From Sclerodactyla briareus (taxonomy: Eukaryota; Echinodermata; Holothuroidea; Dendrochirotida; Sclerodactylidae): a stretch of 64,000 nt of DNA. Location: NCBI GenBank assembly GCA_026419785.1, contig JAODTK010000666.1, forward strand, positions 62,001 to 126,000, read 5' to 3'. Shown here piece by piece: positions 25,240 through 39,735 of this stretch (its first letter is position 1; each line of letters opens with the position of its first letter). The position numbers and the translations under genes were made by a program. A model generated the notes under the pieces. It did not search any database. It was not told where the DNA came from and saw nothing but the letters and a program-made list of their open reading frames with translations.

Positions 25240-26764
25240 TGTTGGATTCAATTAGATTATACCGCATCGTTTCATCTTTTTACTTGATATTATCCTATGA
25301 GATTCACCGATGCAGTGTATATCGGTATTGGTATCTCAACGTTAGATGCAATATGAAATCCAAACCGTCGACGAACGAGACACCTATTCCCAGCCAACAA
25401 CGTGACAGACAAACCTGGCAGGCATCCGAGTCTCTTGGTGAGACATAGGAACCATCAGTTCTGACCTGATCTTAAATAGATGAAGACACTTCATCCCCTG
25501 AACTAGAATCGCTCAATTAAACAGAAAAATAGTCAATGCGAAACGATCGGATCATCTTCGCTCTGAGCACTCAATCAAGTGCCTTTCCATCACAGACCAT
25601 CGACTTCGGATGAGAATGCATTCACACGGCCTCCATTGTGACGTACGGGATTAAGGTGATTTAAAACAAATTCCGCTCATAATAGTAGAGGGGATTTTTT
25701 TTATGCCATTCCAATTTCCAGCAGTGCCAACTTTCTGGCTCGGTCAGACGGGTGTTACCACTCCTCTCAAAACTATTGTTGAGTTGGATGGCAAAGACCG
25801 CACCTTCGTTTAACTTCGTTATGACCTTATCCGTTTGTGTGCCTGTTATCATGAATATGCATGGTGGTCACAGAGATCGTGATGATGCCGTCCTGTCAGA
25901 GTAACCCGCTGTATGTTGGCAACTGTAATTGTATGATAACATGCCCAAATGTGAGTAGGAACTCCTGATTCCAATCGCCTGTATGATAGCCCCAAATATG
26001 AACACGAGTGTCTGAACTACATGAATATTCATCCGGCTCATGGAAATAGGCACAATTTTGCTTATTCCCCGTCAATTCGTGTTTTCGTTTTATATAGATA
26101 AAACTGATTCCGAAGGCATTCACTTCGTACGTCGTACGTCGTCGATGGCAGATTCAGGTTACGTTATTGCAAATTGATTCGCCCCTACTATCCCAGACAT
26201 CATAAACTGTAGATTTACTGATGCTGCCATTCCGGGTAACTTTACGGTGAGGAACGCTATCGACAGGCGATTTCATCTCTCTTGACGTGAACCAGCGCCT
26301 GATTTTCCTCCCTCGAGATTTTTTATTTTATTCTTTTGCAATAACGAACAAATTCTGTCTGTCCTCCATCACTGGCTCTTGATAGCGTCAGGTGAATCCA
26401 TTTCGATACAGTGTGATCATGAACTGTTGAATGCATACTGCTGGACACTGCGCCTTTTTTAGAAATGGCTTAGGATAATAGTACACCACCCTTCCCCCTC
26501 GAATGTTATCTTATATAGCAAACGGATATCAGGGTGAAGTTGTTGCGATAAACGGTAACACGAGCATAGCTGGAATCACATGCTACGGTCCGTCTAATCG
26601 CCCAGATGGAACCGTGTGGACAACTCGTGTTGAAAACACCATGCATTAATAATCAAACATTTCGAATATTTTGTTCCGAGCTACCTTAGCCCAATACCTC
26701 CTCTGAACCAGTATTTTTCGAAAATAAGTACTTTCCAAACTGAGTACGCTCCAGACCTAATAGA
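25240..26764. other. Intronic, nothing recognised
   Basis: Short frames only, on both strands. Confidence 0.5.
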
Positions 26765-27120
26765 CATGTGCAGGCGGGTCAAACCACCGACGTGTATGTC
26801 CCCGCACAAATTGCCTTCGTGGACCTCTTTTGAAGGAGGCACATTATGTCTATTTGACCTCCTGGTGGCTTTGAAATGCCCAACCTGTTATCCAGGACCA
26901 ACTCCAAGTTTCGTTCAAATCCGACAGTCATGAAAATCAAGAATAAAACGCGAATTTGACCTCTGGTGACCTTGAAATCACCGGCATGATTTTCGGGACC
27001 ACCCACCAAGTTTCGTGTAAATCTCTGGATTTTCGTGTAAAACCCACCAAATAGAGGGCAGCATATATGCAGTGGATGCCCACTTTCGAACTCATCCGAG
27101 ATTCTACTAAGACGGACATT
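26765..27120 (-). repeat. Dispersed AGGTCA-type repeat, inverted copy (partner at 55.2 kb)
   Basis: The reverse complement matches 55205-55770 in the same block order: CTCGGATGAGTTCGAAAGTG, AAACTTGGTGGGTGG, TTTCAAGGTCACCAGAGGTC and ACACGTCGGTGGTTTGACC. Open frames across it are repeat-derived. Confidence 0.8.
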
Positions 27121-28999
27121 GTACAGATCGATCGATAAAGCGTTAAAGAGTTATTACGCTAACGCCTGAAGTTTTTGAAAAGTGTTGCGGGGATAAAATG
27201 AAGTCTCATTTAGAAGATTGGCTCCCATTCTGCCCAGTTACGTGAACCTGTTGCTCTTTCTTTTAGGAGGTCACATTCCTTTGCACGCTTGGACGCAAAA
27301 CGTCGATAACTCGGACTTGTACTCTTTCTTGCGGCTATCGAAGGTATTCCTTATTCCCTACCTAACGCTATCGACAGGGGATAATTATAATGGTCAAAAA
27401 GCCCTTCAAACAATCACTCGGACGCTAATTGGCTACACGGACACATATGCTCTCAATCCTTGGGGCAGGAGTAGACGGCATTCAGTTTCGAGTTCCTCGT
27501 TGTTTTTACAGCGCACCAGACATTATGTAAGTGCCAGTATTTGGCTGCGTTGCCGCAAATGACTAACAGCAATTTCTGGACGACGCGCCTTTTTTGATAT
27601 TGTGGTAGCCGAAAACATGGACAAGAGTGTTGTTAGTCCTTGTCAATTAGCGGCGGTGTTTTGCTGGCGTAGCTAATAGCATACAAAGTAGGGATGAGGT
27701 TTAGTGTTAATATAGATCTTAGCTGTATATATGAGTCTCCCCCCCCCCCCCCGACCTGTTTTTACCACGTGCGGCTTCGCGTAGGCACTTACAAATTAGC
27801 TTTGAGACTCATGATGGAAGTGTCATAATCGTTCTGAATTTCAATCTAAAATCCTAATCGTGCAACCCGAAGCGGGTGAAGTTAGCGTAACGATGATTAG
27901 AAAATACAATGTTCACGTCCAAGTATCTATCTCCCTGTATGTATGGGGTTAGATACACGTGACCAGCGGAGCCATCAAACTCCCATGTAGGCTCACATCT
28001 TGAACCTCAGAGGTCCGGCTCAGGTGATTCTTGGTTTATTGATTTACCAAAGGAACATATGTACCCATGTTAGTGTGTGTTATGTGCGTGTGTTCTTGGG
28101 TACACTGTCCCTCACTAAGAGAACACTGGATGGAACATAAATTAAAAGAAGGCATAAAAGCAAGTCTCATCATATTGAATGCTTTTGAAGAAACTGTTCT
28201 GAACTTTTGATAAATCTGTCATGCTTCCAATTGAGGCCCTTCCGGGAGAAAACGGCCATCTAATGCTGATTTGGTGATTTATTAGAGGGACAAACGATTT
28301 TGATCATTCCGTTGTGAATAATCTGTCACGCCATTATTCAATGTCCTCGTGGGAATATTGCCAACTAATGCTGATTTTGCCCAGCCCGTGACAAGGTAAT
28401 GAGACCAGTTGCAGAGCACCCTGAATAAAAGTTGCCTCAAGACTACGTTTGATCCTGCATTACCCCGGCCTACTTGTTTGCTAAACTAGGTACCCTATTG
28501 AACTATTGATACTGTATACCTACATCGTTGGCTAGGAGAACAATCACTCGAGAAAGCCTATCCAGGTATTGCTGTGTTGAATTGGTGGAATGATCATGTG
28601 TCAATCGACCCAGGAAATCTACGTATACACCATGTTCGGGATGTGGTATACCCCACACGTCTACTGACATTCGCTGTTACGCTGATTTACTACATCCTGT
28701 CGGTCATTCATAACTGTGCATTATTAGCACGGCGAAGCCTATGACTGCTTAAAACAGGATGGGGCTTGTTGATTACTCTAGTAGTTAGAGACCCGTAAGC
28801 TTCAGACGGAACCGATCACTTAATACACGAATTGCGCGCTGACTGTCCATGACCTGCAGTGCGTGATGGTATCATGTCCACCAGTGGAACAGGCTCGTAT
28901 AGGCCTGGGGTAATTACCCTAGGCTATTCCTGTTATCTGTACAATCTAAGGGGATGCCACAAGCACCAATAGCTGAATAGAGAGCTGTGAACTGCCGCG
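27121..28999. other. Intronic, nothing firmly recognised
   Basis: Contains an exon-like frame at 27267-27526 between a good acceptor and a GTAAGT, with no known homology, and a C14 run at 27739. Confidence 0.45.
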
Positions 29000-29290
29000 C
29001 ATCCAGAAAGATCATCAACCAACTACGGTACTCAACAACGCCCTGCTGGTCAGCGGCTCTACCTCTTTGTATCATAGTTTTTCTTGGCGTTCCTCAATTT
29101 GTCACTTCATAAATTGGTGCCGATACTAGGCCCTCGGGGAAAGGTGGAAGTTATGTCCTAATAACAAAGGCTACGCGAGCTTGGCTTGAAATCGTAATTT
29201 GGTTTTAGAGCGTCAAACGCTCCTATCGATGCTTGTACGTGTATATAATAATGGGACAAGTTAAATTATTACCACGAGCGTCTGGCTCAA
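29000..29290 (+). repeat. Dispersed repeat, copy 2 (partner at 24.3 kb)
   Basis: Same order of conserved blocks as 24330-24590, in the same orientation, without the open reading frame. Divergence is high, so the duplication is old. Confidence 0.65.
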
Positions 29291-29503
29291 TCCGAGTGAC
29301 AGTTTATATCATTTCAGTGGGCAGCCACGACGGTCAGAGCTATTTCGTTATGAGGGGTTACTCACCGCATTGACGGTGATCGTAAATTTCAAATGTGTTT
29401 TATCTGTATAACATACTGGCATGTTACTAAGTCAGAGTTGCAAATTTGCATAATCAATTTGAGAATTGGTATGAAACTAAATAAGACCCGTTGTAATCCG
29501 CAC

Positions 29504-29537
29504 TGTGTGTGTGTGTTTTTGTGTGTGTGTGTGTGTG

Positions 29538-29570
<33 letters not shown>
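29504..29570. repeat. (GT)n microsatellite
   Basis: About 67 bp, broken by two T5 runs. Confidence 0.95.
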
Positions 29571-29575
<5 letters not shown>

Positions 29576-32500
29576 AGAAATGAACCAACTAGTTACATTC
29601 TATTTGTATTCCCGTAACGTTGCAGGTTATTAGAATGTTAACTTCCCAAATATTATTGCATATGCTGCAGGAATTTTTGTATTTGCTCTTTCGTATTCAT
29701 CTTTCCATATACTTCGCGTTATATATTATTTATTCATTCCATAAATATTCATCATTAACAACTTGAACTGGCGTATTGAAATTGTATTCCAAGAGATCGT
29801 TGTAAGTAGAGAAGAAGTGGTTTATCTATGATAACGATATTCAGGTTGAATGAATTCGATTCAGTTAGGGATTGGTGTCGGATGGAATGCGGTTAGAGTA
29901 ACTAGGCCTGTGGAAATGTTTGAACTCGTCAACAGATAACGACGAATCGGAATGTAGTTCACCCATATATGAGCAGAGTGGGAGATGCTCCAAAATGTTT
30001 CGCGCATTTACACGATACCTGGGGAATACATGGCCTACAATTGGCCAAAGAAATGAGCATAGATTCGAGGTCATGCAGGTCATTGATTGATTGATGTGGC
30101 GTTAGTGCATTCAGTTTCAACTGTTCTGATTTCGCCAAACTTGGGGAAATATGGTCATCCCTCAGTCTCCAGAAATTTATAGTAAATTCAGGTCATCGAG
30201 ATTATTCATGTTAATATGTGCAATATTTTTTGCCAAATTTGAACTCGATCCGGTTATCAGAGAATTTAGTGGACATGGTCAATCGTCAATCCATTTGCAC
30301 ACAGACTCCGCTCCCCTGATCCTTGATGTAGTGTGGTCCTTCAACCTCTATTACAACCACTAGCAGTGGTTTCAAAGATATATAGGTTCACCTAATACGG
30401 TTCACGGTTGCAAATGCTCATTCCCATTACTGGGCCGTCCTCGGGGACGACCTAATTTCACCATAGCGCCCTCATAAGGACCTCCTGAGAACGAAACCAT
30501 TCATCCCACCTATTGCAAAGTTGTTATTGATGAATACTAATTAGCAGATTGGGTTACGGTTTCGGGTTGATAGGAAATGTATTTTTTTTTTTTTTTTGTC
30601 GGGGAAATTCGACTGTCGAGACATCGCTCTGTGTACTGTTCACGGAGCGTGTGCCGGATTGACCTTTGCACAAATTGTATAGATAATCAAATGTGAGCTG
30701 GCCCTCTATGGCGCGACTAACTCGAGCCTATTATACTTCTCCAGCGTTATATTGTAAATAACTGAAACTGATGAGATCTGTCTTCAGCAGGTTTATATTG
30801 AAAAAAATATCGACATTTTGAAAGTTCGGCTTTTAGTATAAGATGATTCTTCAACATGTCATATATCTGTTTGGTGGCATGTGACATTTAACAGGCATGG
30901 TTCCTCCGATTTGACAATTATTAGCGTACCTCGTGTATGCCCCATTGTCGATACAAATCAAACTTTCCAAGGTCGTGAGGGAAGGCTCGGAGAGTGTTTG
31001 ACCATATGCACCATCCACGCCGTCAGTCCTGGGTTGGGTCCTATTTTATGTGGCATACAACCCGTAAAGGTGAGAACAAAATCGTAATGAACAAGGTATG
31101 TTTTTGCGTTCGGTAGTAAATGCGATTTACTATACCGCCATAAACTGAATTTGAAAATATCGATACACAAACTCTTTATACCCTCGAAATAACAATCGAT
31201 GGCACTGTCTGTTAGTAACCTATTATTTCTAATGTATATCTACGCTCTGTGCCCCATCGGGAGACCCATCGTGTTAACATGGGCTCGACTATGATAATTC
31301 ATACCTAGAGCTGGTAAAATTGCTCCTATTGGTCAGCAATAGCGTCGCAGGAGAGCGCATGACTGCAGGGGTTCCTAAAGTTTGCCTTATGGCATTAAGA
31401 GACTAATTTGGCGCGAACTTCTAGTAATCTTATTTTCGTTTCGAACCGGTTGCCTGATCGACTGTGTTGGAACTAATACGGCTTTGGTCACGTGCTGAAT
31501 TCTGAGATTAGTGACGGACCCACTATATCGGATGGGGTTGTCGAACAGTGGTGAAAGCAGACAAGAGAAGGGGAGGAGTAAGTCATTTTACGGATTCGGA
31601 ATATTGTCAGCCCCAACCCCTTACCCAATGCCAGCAGCCTGTCTACGTGGCCCTGGATAATGAGGACATGCATCAGCACAGTTTGCATAGCGAATTTCGT
31701 CATCGCCCACGGTGTTCGTAATCGATATATCAGACGTTTGCGTCTCCAGTGTACACACCGGGGAACGTTAAGGGTGAACAGGTAGGACAATATCCCCTCT
31801 GCACTGGGAACTCTGCACCATATATACATGGTAGTAATCGCGTTACCGACTGATCGGATTCACTCACTGGCGGTACATTTCTGTAGGTTGTGGTTTCGTA
31901 TATATGACCTTTTCAAGTTTAGGGACTCTTTTTCCATGTCCCCCATGCCCCTGTCAATTTCACGTTGTGGAGCCTATACCTAAAACATGTTTTATTTTAT
32001 TTTTGATTGGGCTATTGGTCATAGTATGACCTAATAATCACCCCATGTGGGGTCCCAAATTGGGAAAATTGCAGAAAGGCCTAATTCCTGTCCCCCTGTA
32101 TATTGTGACAACAAGCTTTGGAATTGAAATTGTCCTTGTTCATTTTGAGAGAGCAACATGACAGTTTTTAACGTGTGTTAAAAATGTGATTTTTGCATTA
32201 TTGTGTATCCCTACATACAAGGACCACTGATTAACGTATGACAATTTTGAGGATGTAGGTAATTCAGCATCTCGGAGATGACCTCTCAGAACACTTGTGT
32301 AATGTAGTTATGGAATAAGGGAAAATAAAAGTGACTGAACACATCATATCACCCTCCCTCCTTTACCTCTCATCAGCCCATGCACACGATCGGGCGCTCC
32401 TCTCCAGAAGCTTGTCACGTAGGTTTTGCAGACCGGATGCATAGGCGTGAATATATACTCTGTGTGCCCCTCACTGACTGGTCATATGGCGGTGTGACCT

Positions 32501-35500
32501 TATCTCTCCGGAACATTATTGAGATACAAATTGGAAACTTAGCGCAGTGCACATGGGGAGAAGAGGAGAGAGTATGGTGAGAGGGCACTAAGCATAACCT
32601 TGATGCCGGCGGTAACTATCGATACCACCAATCCGACTATCGATACCACTCCTTCTATCTACCTCACACTGTCAGAATGTGATGATTATACCTTCCTTCA
32701 GGATTATTCATAATAGCCCGGAGCAGGACTCTCTGTGCAAAGTTTGCGGTAAAAAAACTAGAATTCATTAAGAAAAACAGGAAATCTGCGCAAGGGTAAG
32801 AGGGAAAGTAACACGATTTAGAGACGAGCTTAATTTCGACGGACAATGAAGGAAATAAATAAATAAATGAATAGATACAATACCAATTTAGTAGTGGCCC
32901 TTGCACTGTCTTGATTAATTAAACATGGCTATAACGGGCTGGTAGGTGTCGATAGTTGACCTGAAGTGTCTTGAGCTCGGATGTTCGTCAACAACATAGC
33001 GTTCCACCTGATCGGGTTACCCCACTTCACTGCCTTGTTGTATGATTAATCCCGCCGGCGTTTCATCACTAAAGTCCTGTAACATTAGGGTGGCAAACTC
33101 ACTGTAGACATTAGGCACCTTTAAGCAGAATCGAGGGACCGTTTCAGGGTGTGTTCATTGGCTTGAGTGCTGGGTTGCAACATCGTAGGAACTTCATTGT
33201 ACAGTATATGGACTAACGAAGCCAGTTCAGATATTTATCCCCACTGGGTCGAATATGACCATAAAGTGGAGCTCTGTGACAATTAATCGTTCAGTATTTA
33301 ACATGCTTTTTGGGGTTGTGTGCATGACTGTGTTGTTGTTTCTTATCTCGTTGCGTTGAGTAGTTGAAAGTCAGAGCAGAGATAACAAGTTTAGTTACCA
33401 GATGCACGCGCCCCAAAACTCCAGCAAATCCAGCACCATAAAAAACCCCCCCAAAAAGTGTGCGAACTGCGAATTTATTAGTCGCAGATATCATATTTTT
33501 CCAGACATTTTCATGGGCACCAAATCGATTACTAAACCTAGTGGAGATAATGTTTTGTATATGATATTGAGCAGAAGAAGATCATGTTATTTGTGCTTTC
33601 TCGGGGGGAATCCCTCGTATCACTTCAGAAAAACGAATTTGCAGAAGGGCCATTAAAAACATTGCCAACTACGCCAAACAGGTAGGCCATGGCAAGTATA
33701 ATGGTGGTCTTTTCCCGTGAATCAAGAGGAGAATGGGGCTCGGTTGAACAGCCTTCGGACAAGGTGGAAAATAGCATTTCCAGCATATGTTACATAGATC
33801 ACGTGAACTGTACATTCTGCTATTATGACTCTGACTCGGCGGAGATGGAAGGGTCGGTTGGCGTGCAGTCACTCCGAAAAGAAACACCCAGTGAGTTGAA
33901 CATCGTGATTGTCAAAGGGCCTTCGAACCCAGAAACTGGCACAAAACCTGCAGACAGACAAATGGTTCGAAAGAGTTACGGAAGGAACCCTCAGCCAGTC
34001 AGCAGAAAGGGAGGGGGCGACCAAACTGTGTGGAAATGCAATGCTCACTTGCAAAGAAGGGAGGATAAGAAGTCCAGGGGAATTTTCCCTCCTCCGTGAC
34101 CATTGAAATCGCGGGTACCTGTGTGTTACAAAACACTGCTCTGGGAAAGTCTTGTTTTTGTTCACAGTAACTACCCTTCGAAGTACAAACAACCGCTGTA
34201 ACTGTTCTAAATGGTCATACCAAGTTCTCCAGGCATTCCAGGTATCTTAGTAGTTGCATGTTCACATCCGTCCGCCACACTTTTTCGAGGTGTTTTTTTT
34301 TTTTGGTTGGGGGGGGGAAATTTCCTCCACAGTGGACTTTTCCCCCTGACATGGCAATGATATTTTTACAACGCGTTAACGCATATCTAGCTCACAAACT
34401 GGCCAACCATTTCTCGTATATTTACATAATCAATCGTGCATAGCGGCCACAACACCACCTCAGAGAGCGAAATTGGCCGCAATACTGATACCACGGAGAA
34501 ACAGTTTGACAAGACCAGAAATGTGGCACCCTCATGAAGATAAGACTGTTCCGGAATCGAACCACCGCCGACCTCAGCTCGGGCCGTGTCGACTCGGATC
34601 GACCACGACCGTCGATTCCTCTCATTTTCCAGACTCGCTGCTTTCAAGGACTTCGCCCAAACTCTCATTACGGGACGGCCCACGCTAGGCAACATCAGAT
34701 ACTCCCCTAGAACGATATGGCACCCACGACGAATAAAATGGAAGAGGGTGAACAACAACCCACCTCTCTGATTCCATCCAGATTCCTGGAACTATTCTAC
34801 CCCCTGTTGAAAACCGAGGGGAGCCGACCCTGCGGGGACAGACGCTACATTTATAATCTCTCAAGGGTTTCTTTCTCCGGCGAAACGTTGAGAAACATTT
34901 GAACGTTAACATATCCTCTAGGTTTCGTCGCTTACATTTTAGCGTTCTGTTTCAGTCACATACGCGAGACACCTCGTGTGCGAAGTGCGTCTACCACTTT
35001 CCAACCAAAACAGCGGACTTTTTTTCTAATATCTAATTAGGACAAATTTTGAGGCGAAAAAAGCTTTGAACGAGTGTTTAGTTTGTTACTCTTCCATCTA
35101 GATAAGATGGGTATATACATTTCTGACGTATAAGAATCGCTACTATTTCATCATCAGGTCCCAGCGGAATAGAAGCGTGTTCTGCCTGGTATAATCTGAT
35201 TCAAGCGATAGAAATATCACATTGTCCAGCCCACTGTTTTCACTCACTTCATTTCCCTTTAATCCTTCATACCCAACACCCTCACTCCCCTGTGACAGAC
35301 GGGAGCGTGAAATGTCCTGAGATGGTTAGCGGTGCGTGCGGTACCAGAGTAATTACTTTCGAGCCCTGTATCATCAGATCGTTAACATATTCCCCTCCCA
35401 GATCGCACGCCAGAAGCACTGGAGAAGACGTCAACACTTGTTGTCACAAGCATTGTCTTGCTACTAACAACAGAAACACTCACTCACCGATTGGCCCCCC

Positions 35501-37019
35501 CCGTCCATTCCCGTATTTGTCTGTCCAATATCGAATTGATCAAAAGTAGAGGTAGATGGTGTTCATTCTCCATTCTCCCGCGTTTCATTCCAAACAAAGT
35601 GTATTGCCCCAATTCAACGCACGCGTCCGTTTTAAGGATGCTCCAGACTGTGAGAAACAATTGCATATTCGTTTCAATTCAGGCTCTGTAGTATCGACTA
35701 CGTTAAAACGAGCGACTTTATTTCAGACATACACCCAAATGGACAAAAACACCCTTTCCCTCGCCTGACCGACCCTGAAGCTTCGTAAATTGCTCTGTTT
35801 GTGCAATGTCTTGCATGGCGTGCGTGTGGTGTTTTCAAAGTGTAATGCGTATGTCTTTCACGCTTACCCGTTAGTATGATATCCTCGAAACCGTTGGAGT
35901 ATTCTTTGATTATATTGTTTGGTTTCAGAATAGGGTAGCTAAGCTGGTACTCATTCTGATTTCTCTTTGCGGGCCAGAGACTTTGATAAAATAAACGAAG
36001 TGTAGTAGATTCGGAACGTCTTGGAGCTGCGGACAGCAAAACTGTCGTGGCAAATACACTGCATTTTTTCGCCATTTCACTTTATTGTTTGTTCACATCA
36101 ACTGACCTTTATACTGAATCTGTCATAACCACGGACTGACTTGGAACCTGTCTACCACATTAGCCTAATCTTTGCTAATCGTGCCCATTCCTAAGCCTGT
36201 GGCAGTGAAACAGTGGAAAACGCACTTCCACAGAAATGAATATCTAATTGTGCATCATAGTTAGAGTTGAACCACTCCACAAGTTACAATCCACGCATTT
36301 AGGTGGGGGGGGGGGCGCAAGCCCCCATTCTAGGTCACCCACTGAGATTGGACCAAGATGTAATGTAAACAAATACTGTGGAGGCAGGGTCTAATGTAAA
36401 CTCGGGCGAGATGCGATGAAAGACCAAATCAACACACCTGGACAATAGGTTTATTGTCAACAACTAGTCTGCAGAACTGGACCCTCTGATAGATAAGGTA
36501 AACCCGGCTCAGCAGAGCGCAGGCCACAGAGTAATGTAACGAATTCTCTGGCAGCAGGAGAGCTCACGAATAAAGTTGGAAGGTGGGGTAATTAATTGGC
36601 ATTTAATTAAAATATAATAACCCTATGCGAAATACATGTAGCTAAGGCTAGCCAGTGAGCAAGTTCATCCACTCACCAAGTTTTCAACCTGATCGCATGT
36701 ATGGTTAGAAGCTATGAGTAAACGTGACGAACAAAACAAACGAACGAACGACGAAAGAACGCGAACAGAACTGACAAACGAACGGATGGAGAAACATGAT
36801 GAGTTGAAGAGCTGCTCTCCCGCAGCTAAAAAACAAATAAATGGAAAAAATATAAAAAAAAAAAAACATCCAAAACTGTTGCGTAGCCTAAGATGTCAGC
36901 ACACCTTGGAGGAAGTGCAGGTTGTCCTGCTTCAGTGATATAAATCAAGGTGACAAATACTCGAACTGATCAGGATTTCCAAAAACTATTCTAATTATTA
37001 TGGTGATTGGAGTAATTTA
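29571..37019. other. Intronic, nothing recognised
   Basis: 7.4 kb with short overlapping frames. The GC-richer part at 33690-34900 has frames on both strands that match no family I know. Confidence 0.45.
30582..30597. repeat. Poly-T run
   Basis: T16. Confidence 0.9.
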
Positions 37020-37380
37020 TAATTGATGAGAATAATAATAAGAATAATGATAATGAGGGTTTCATAGAGCGCCTAATGCAAAAAAAGCCTCTAGGCGCTT
37101 ACAGACCTAAACGAAACACAGAGCAGAAAAAACAGAAAGAATAAAGCAGAGGAACGAAAAACAGAAGAGAAAACACACAACAAAGACATAAACAGGAGAA
37201 TCAGTCAGACAGAAGTGCTGAGTGAAGATAAACGTTGTTAACACGAGCTCGAAAGTAGCGCCAGTCGGAGCCAGACGGACAGAGTCAGGAAGGGGATTCC
37301 ACAAGTGAGGAGCAGCAGAGGTGAGTGAACGGTCACGTTTAGAAACTTGGTGTATGAGCGAACCATGACTTTACTGTGTG
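37020..37380 (-). mobile_element. 3' end of a 5'-truncated non-LTR retrotransposon (LINE)
   Basis: On the minus strand the sequence reads KRDRSLTSAAPHLWNPLPDS, then VRLAPTGATFELVLTTFIFT, at about 37230-37350. This is the typical C-terminal end of L2/CR1/Crack-type LINE reverse transcriptase proteins (pattern RSFSVAAP.LWNSLP..IR...S...F+..L+T.LF). Translation ends in a stop, followed by a short 3' region containing an AGGCGCTC-type motif and a tail of ATT/ATC repeats (plus strand 37022-37060). No reverse transcriptase catalytic motif lies upstream, so the copy is a dead 5'-truncated insertion of a few hundred bases. The LINE class is certain enough; the clade is not. Confidence 0.75.
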
Positions 37381-39424
37381 ACTGTTGTTCGGAAGGATTA
37401 CCTCAGAGATCTGGGAAAACATGCAGCGGACCAAGCTCTGAGATGGAACTAGGAGCCATGCAGTCGTCTTTTCAGATCGGTCCCGAGAATTACCTGTGTG
37501 TGGTATACTTAGTTCCGAGGATCACTGCACGACTCCTGTCATTCATGATCTATTTTTTTTTTGGGGGGGAAGGGGGGTGGGGTGTTGGTTTCACACGGTT
37601 CCAATCATTGTGGCGTCACTGGAGGACATGAGGGACTAGCCGTTCGAAAACCGTTCGGACTATAAAGGGATTGAAAACATATAAGAAAATCTGACTGGAA
37701 ATCGGGTTACCTGGAATTCGGGGGAAACCTGCAATGTCCGCAAGTAGCTGGCGGCGCGGGCGTCAGGGTGAAACGAAAGTTAACAAGATAAGCGGCCAGA
37801 TAGGCATTTCGAAATGAATTTACGATTTAAAATGTTTACGATGTTGAGTTGCGACGGGTGTTAGCGTCCAGAGGAGAATGTAAAATTTCTCTGCAATACA
37901 TGCACGCACGTTCCCTGATATCATTACAGTTCATTTCAATGACACGAATTCAGTGGAATTACGTGAATTCACGCTTTGCCGGATAAAATTACTTGTTCGG
38001 ATTTCATCTCAGTTTGTGCACTCGGCTACCGGCTAAGAGCATACGAACACTAATCGCAGTCCCACGTATGTCGTCGGGCGGTTGGCAGTCATTCTGAGGG
38101 TGTTGCGATCGCGCGATCATGACAATATTTATTCAGAGAGACTGTTCCACTATATATCCCAGATATTCGCAAATAAGGCAGTTAGTGACGAACGCCCCTG
38201 GGTAGGTTATGGTACTTCATAGAAATCATTTTCATATTGAGAATTTCTTCTACCCGTTGGGCCGGGTCGATGGCGAATACCGATGTTAACTATGTGGATT
38301 GTTAGAACTGTGAGGAGTTAACTCTACCACATGCATCATCAAGAGTGAATTGTGTTTTGTGTCTCAGAGAACTATACAATAACAAATATTTCAAGAATCC
38401 GATTCCTACGCGAATTGCCGACGTAACCATAATTGTTATGACTTCACACGAAACACGAATCCTATTCCGTCCGCTGGGTATATCACAAGACATGTCATGG
38501 TTATCGTAGGTGTTCGAGTAGACTTGCTTGTGGTTATATTGATCAGGACATGTATGGAATCAATGCGAAGGTTGTAAATGGTTGAGCGCTACTCGTCTTT
38601 CGAAATCTCATTCCAAATGAAATATAGCAGAATCTATGTATCACTTCACAGACATTATGCCAAACGTCACATGAACTCAGCCGAGGTAAATTGGTAAAAC
38701 CAATTACCGTAATGTCTTGCTTACTCAAAGTGTTCACAAATGAAGACCTTCGTGTACATCATACCTCTACGGATTCAGTCAAATTTATGCAATGGAATGG
38801 AGGAAGTTGTTGGAGTTAGAGGCAGGCAGACACGAAAGTATACCTTTGTCTTTTAGTCTCCATTTACTTATACCATTTATCAGCATTCAGCTGGCGCATA
38901 CATCGGCAGACTCAATCGATACGGCGGGGGTATTGCCAGTGATCTTCAAGTGAGGTTAAATGGTTACCTCTCCAGCTAATACAGAGGTTTCGGAACCAGA
39001 ATTTGAAGCCGTCATGGCAGGGTGTGGTAATGGCGAGTAATATGGGTGATAATATAGACAGAGAGTGACGTTAGTAGGAAAAGACAGATCGCTGTGTTCA
39101 TCTCCACAGAACTACCCGTGCATGCGGGTTGGAGGGGGAAAAGGTGCGAATATGACATGTGGCATACATGTAATGAACTCGCTTTGTGATGAGCATCTTG
39201 TATAGTAATGTTGTGAAACAATAATGTGGCGAGGATTCCTCCTGTACTAAACGACAGGGAGAGAATGGCATGTTGTAGAGTGATATTAGTTATGGATAGT
39301 GAGAACTTGGACCATTTTAATGCATCCATAAATTAATACCCACCGAAGTAAGTTGGGCCTCCCCAACTCTTCAAGTGTGGTTAGAGGCCTGCCTCTTAGG
39401 CAAGAGCAGTTGCTCAAAATTACC
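37381..39424. other. Intronic, nothing recognised
   Basis: No further part of the LINE was found upstream of its truncated end. Confidence 0.5.
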
Positions 39425-39735
39425 CCAAAAGATGACATTTCTGGTAACAAAGCTAATTTTGGGGGATAGGTCCAGAAGAAGGGTGTGTTAACATACTAAA
39501 AAATCCCCGGAAAATCCCAGTTGTGGAAACTTCGTAATCTAAGATGGCGTCCAAAATGGCCGCATTCACGGGTTGGCACAACTTTGTCTCAAATTATCAC
39601 AGGAAAAGAAAAAAATTGTCTATTAATGTTTTGAGGCATGAGGGAATTCAATAAACAGGTATCGTAGCAACAAATAAAACGTTATATGGCATAAACCAAG
39701 ATAGCGCCCTAAAAATGTTATTCAAAATGGCCATT
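39425..39735 (+). repeat. Inverted dispersed repeat, left copy
   Basis: Matches the reverse complement of 42480-42800: CATTTCTGGTAACAA, TATACTAAAAA.TCCCCGG, TCCCAGTTGTGG, AAGATGGCGTCCAAAATGGC and GCACAACTTTGTCTC. It carries AAGATGGCG/AAAATGGCC motifs. Confidence 0.85.

Noticed and set aside
27267..27526. Exon-like open frame between TTCTTTTAG and GTAAGT (86 codons)
   Set aside because: Splice consensus is good, but the product matches no family I know and no partner exon was found; such combinations occur by chance in tens of kilobases.
33402..33494. Short similarity to 52700-52760 (GTGCGAACTGCGA)
   Set aside because: A 13-base match is expected several times by chance in 64 kb.
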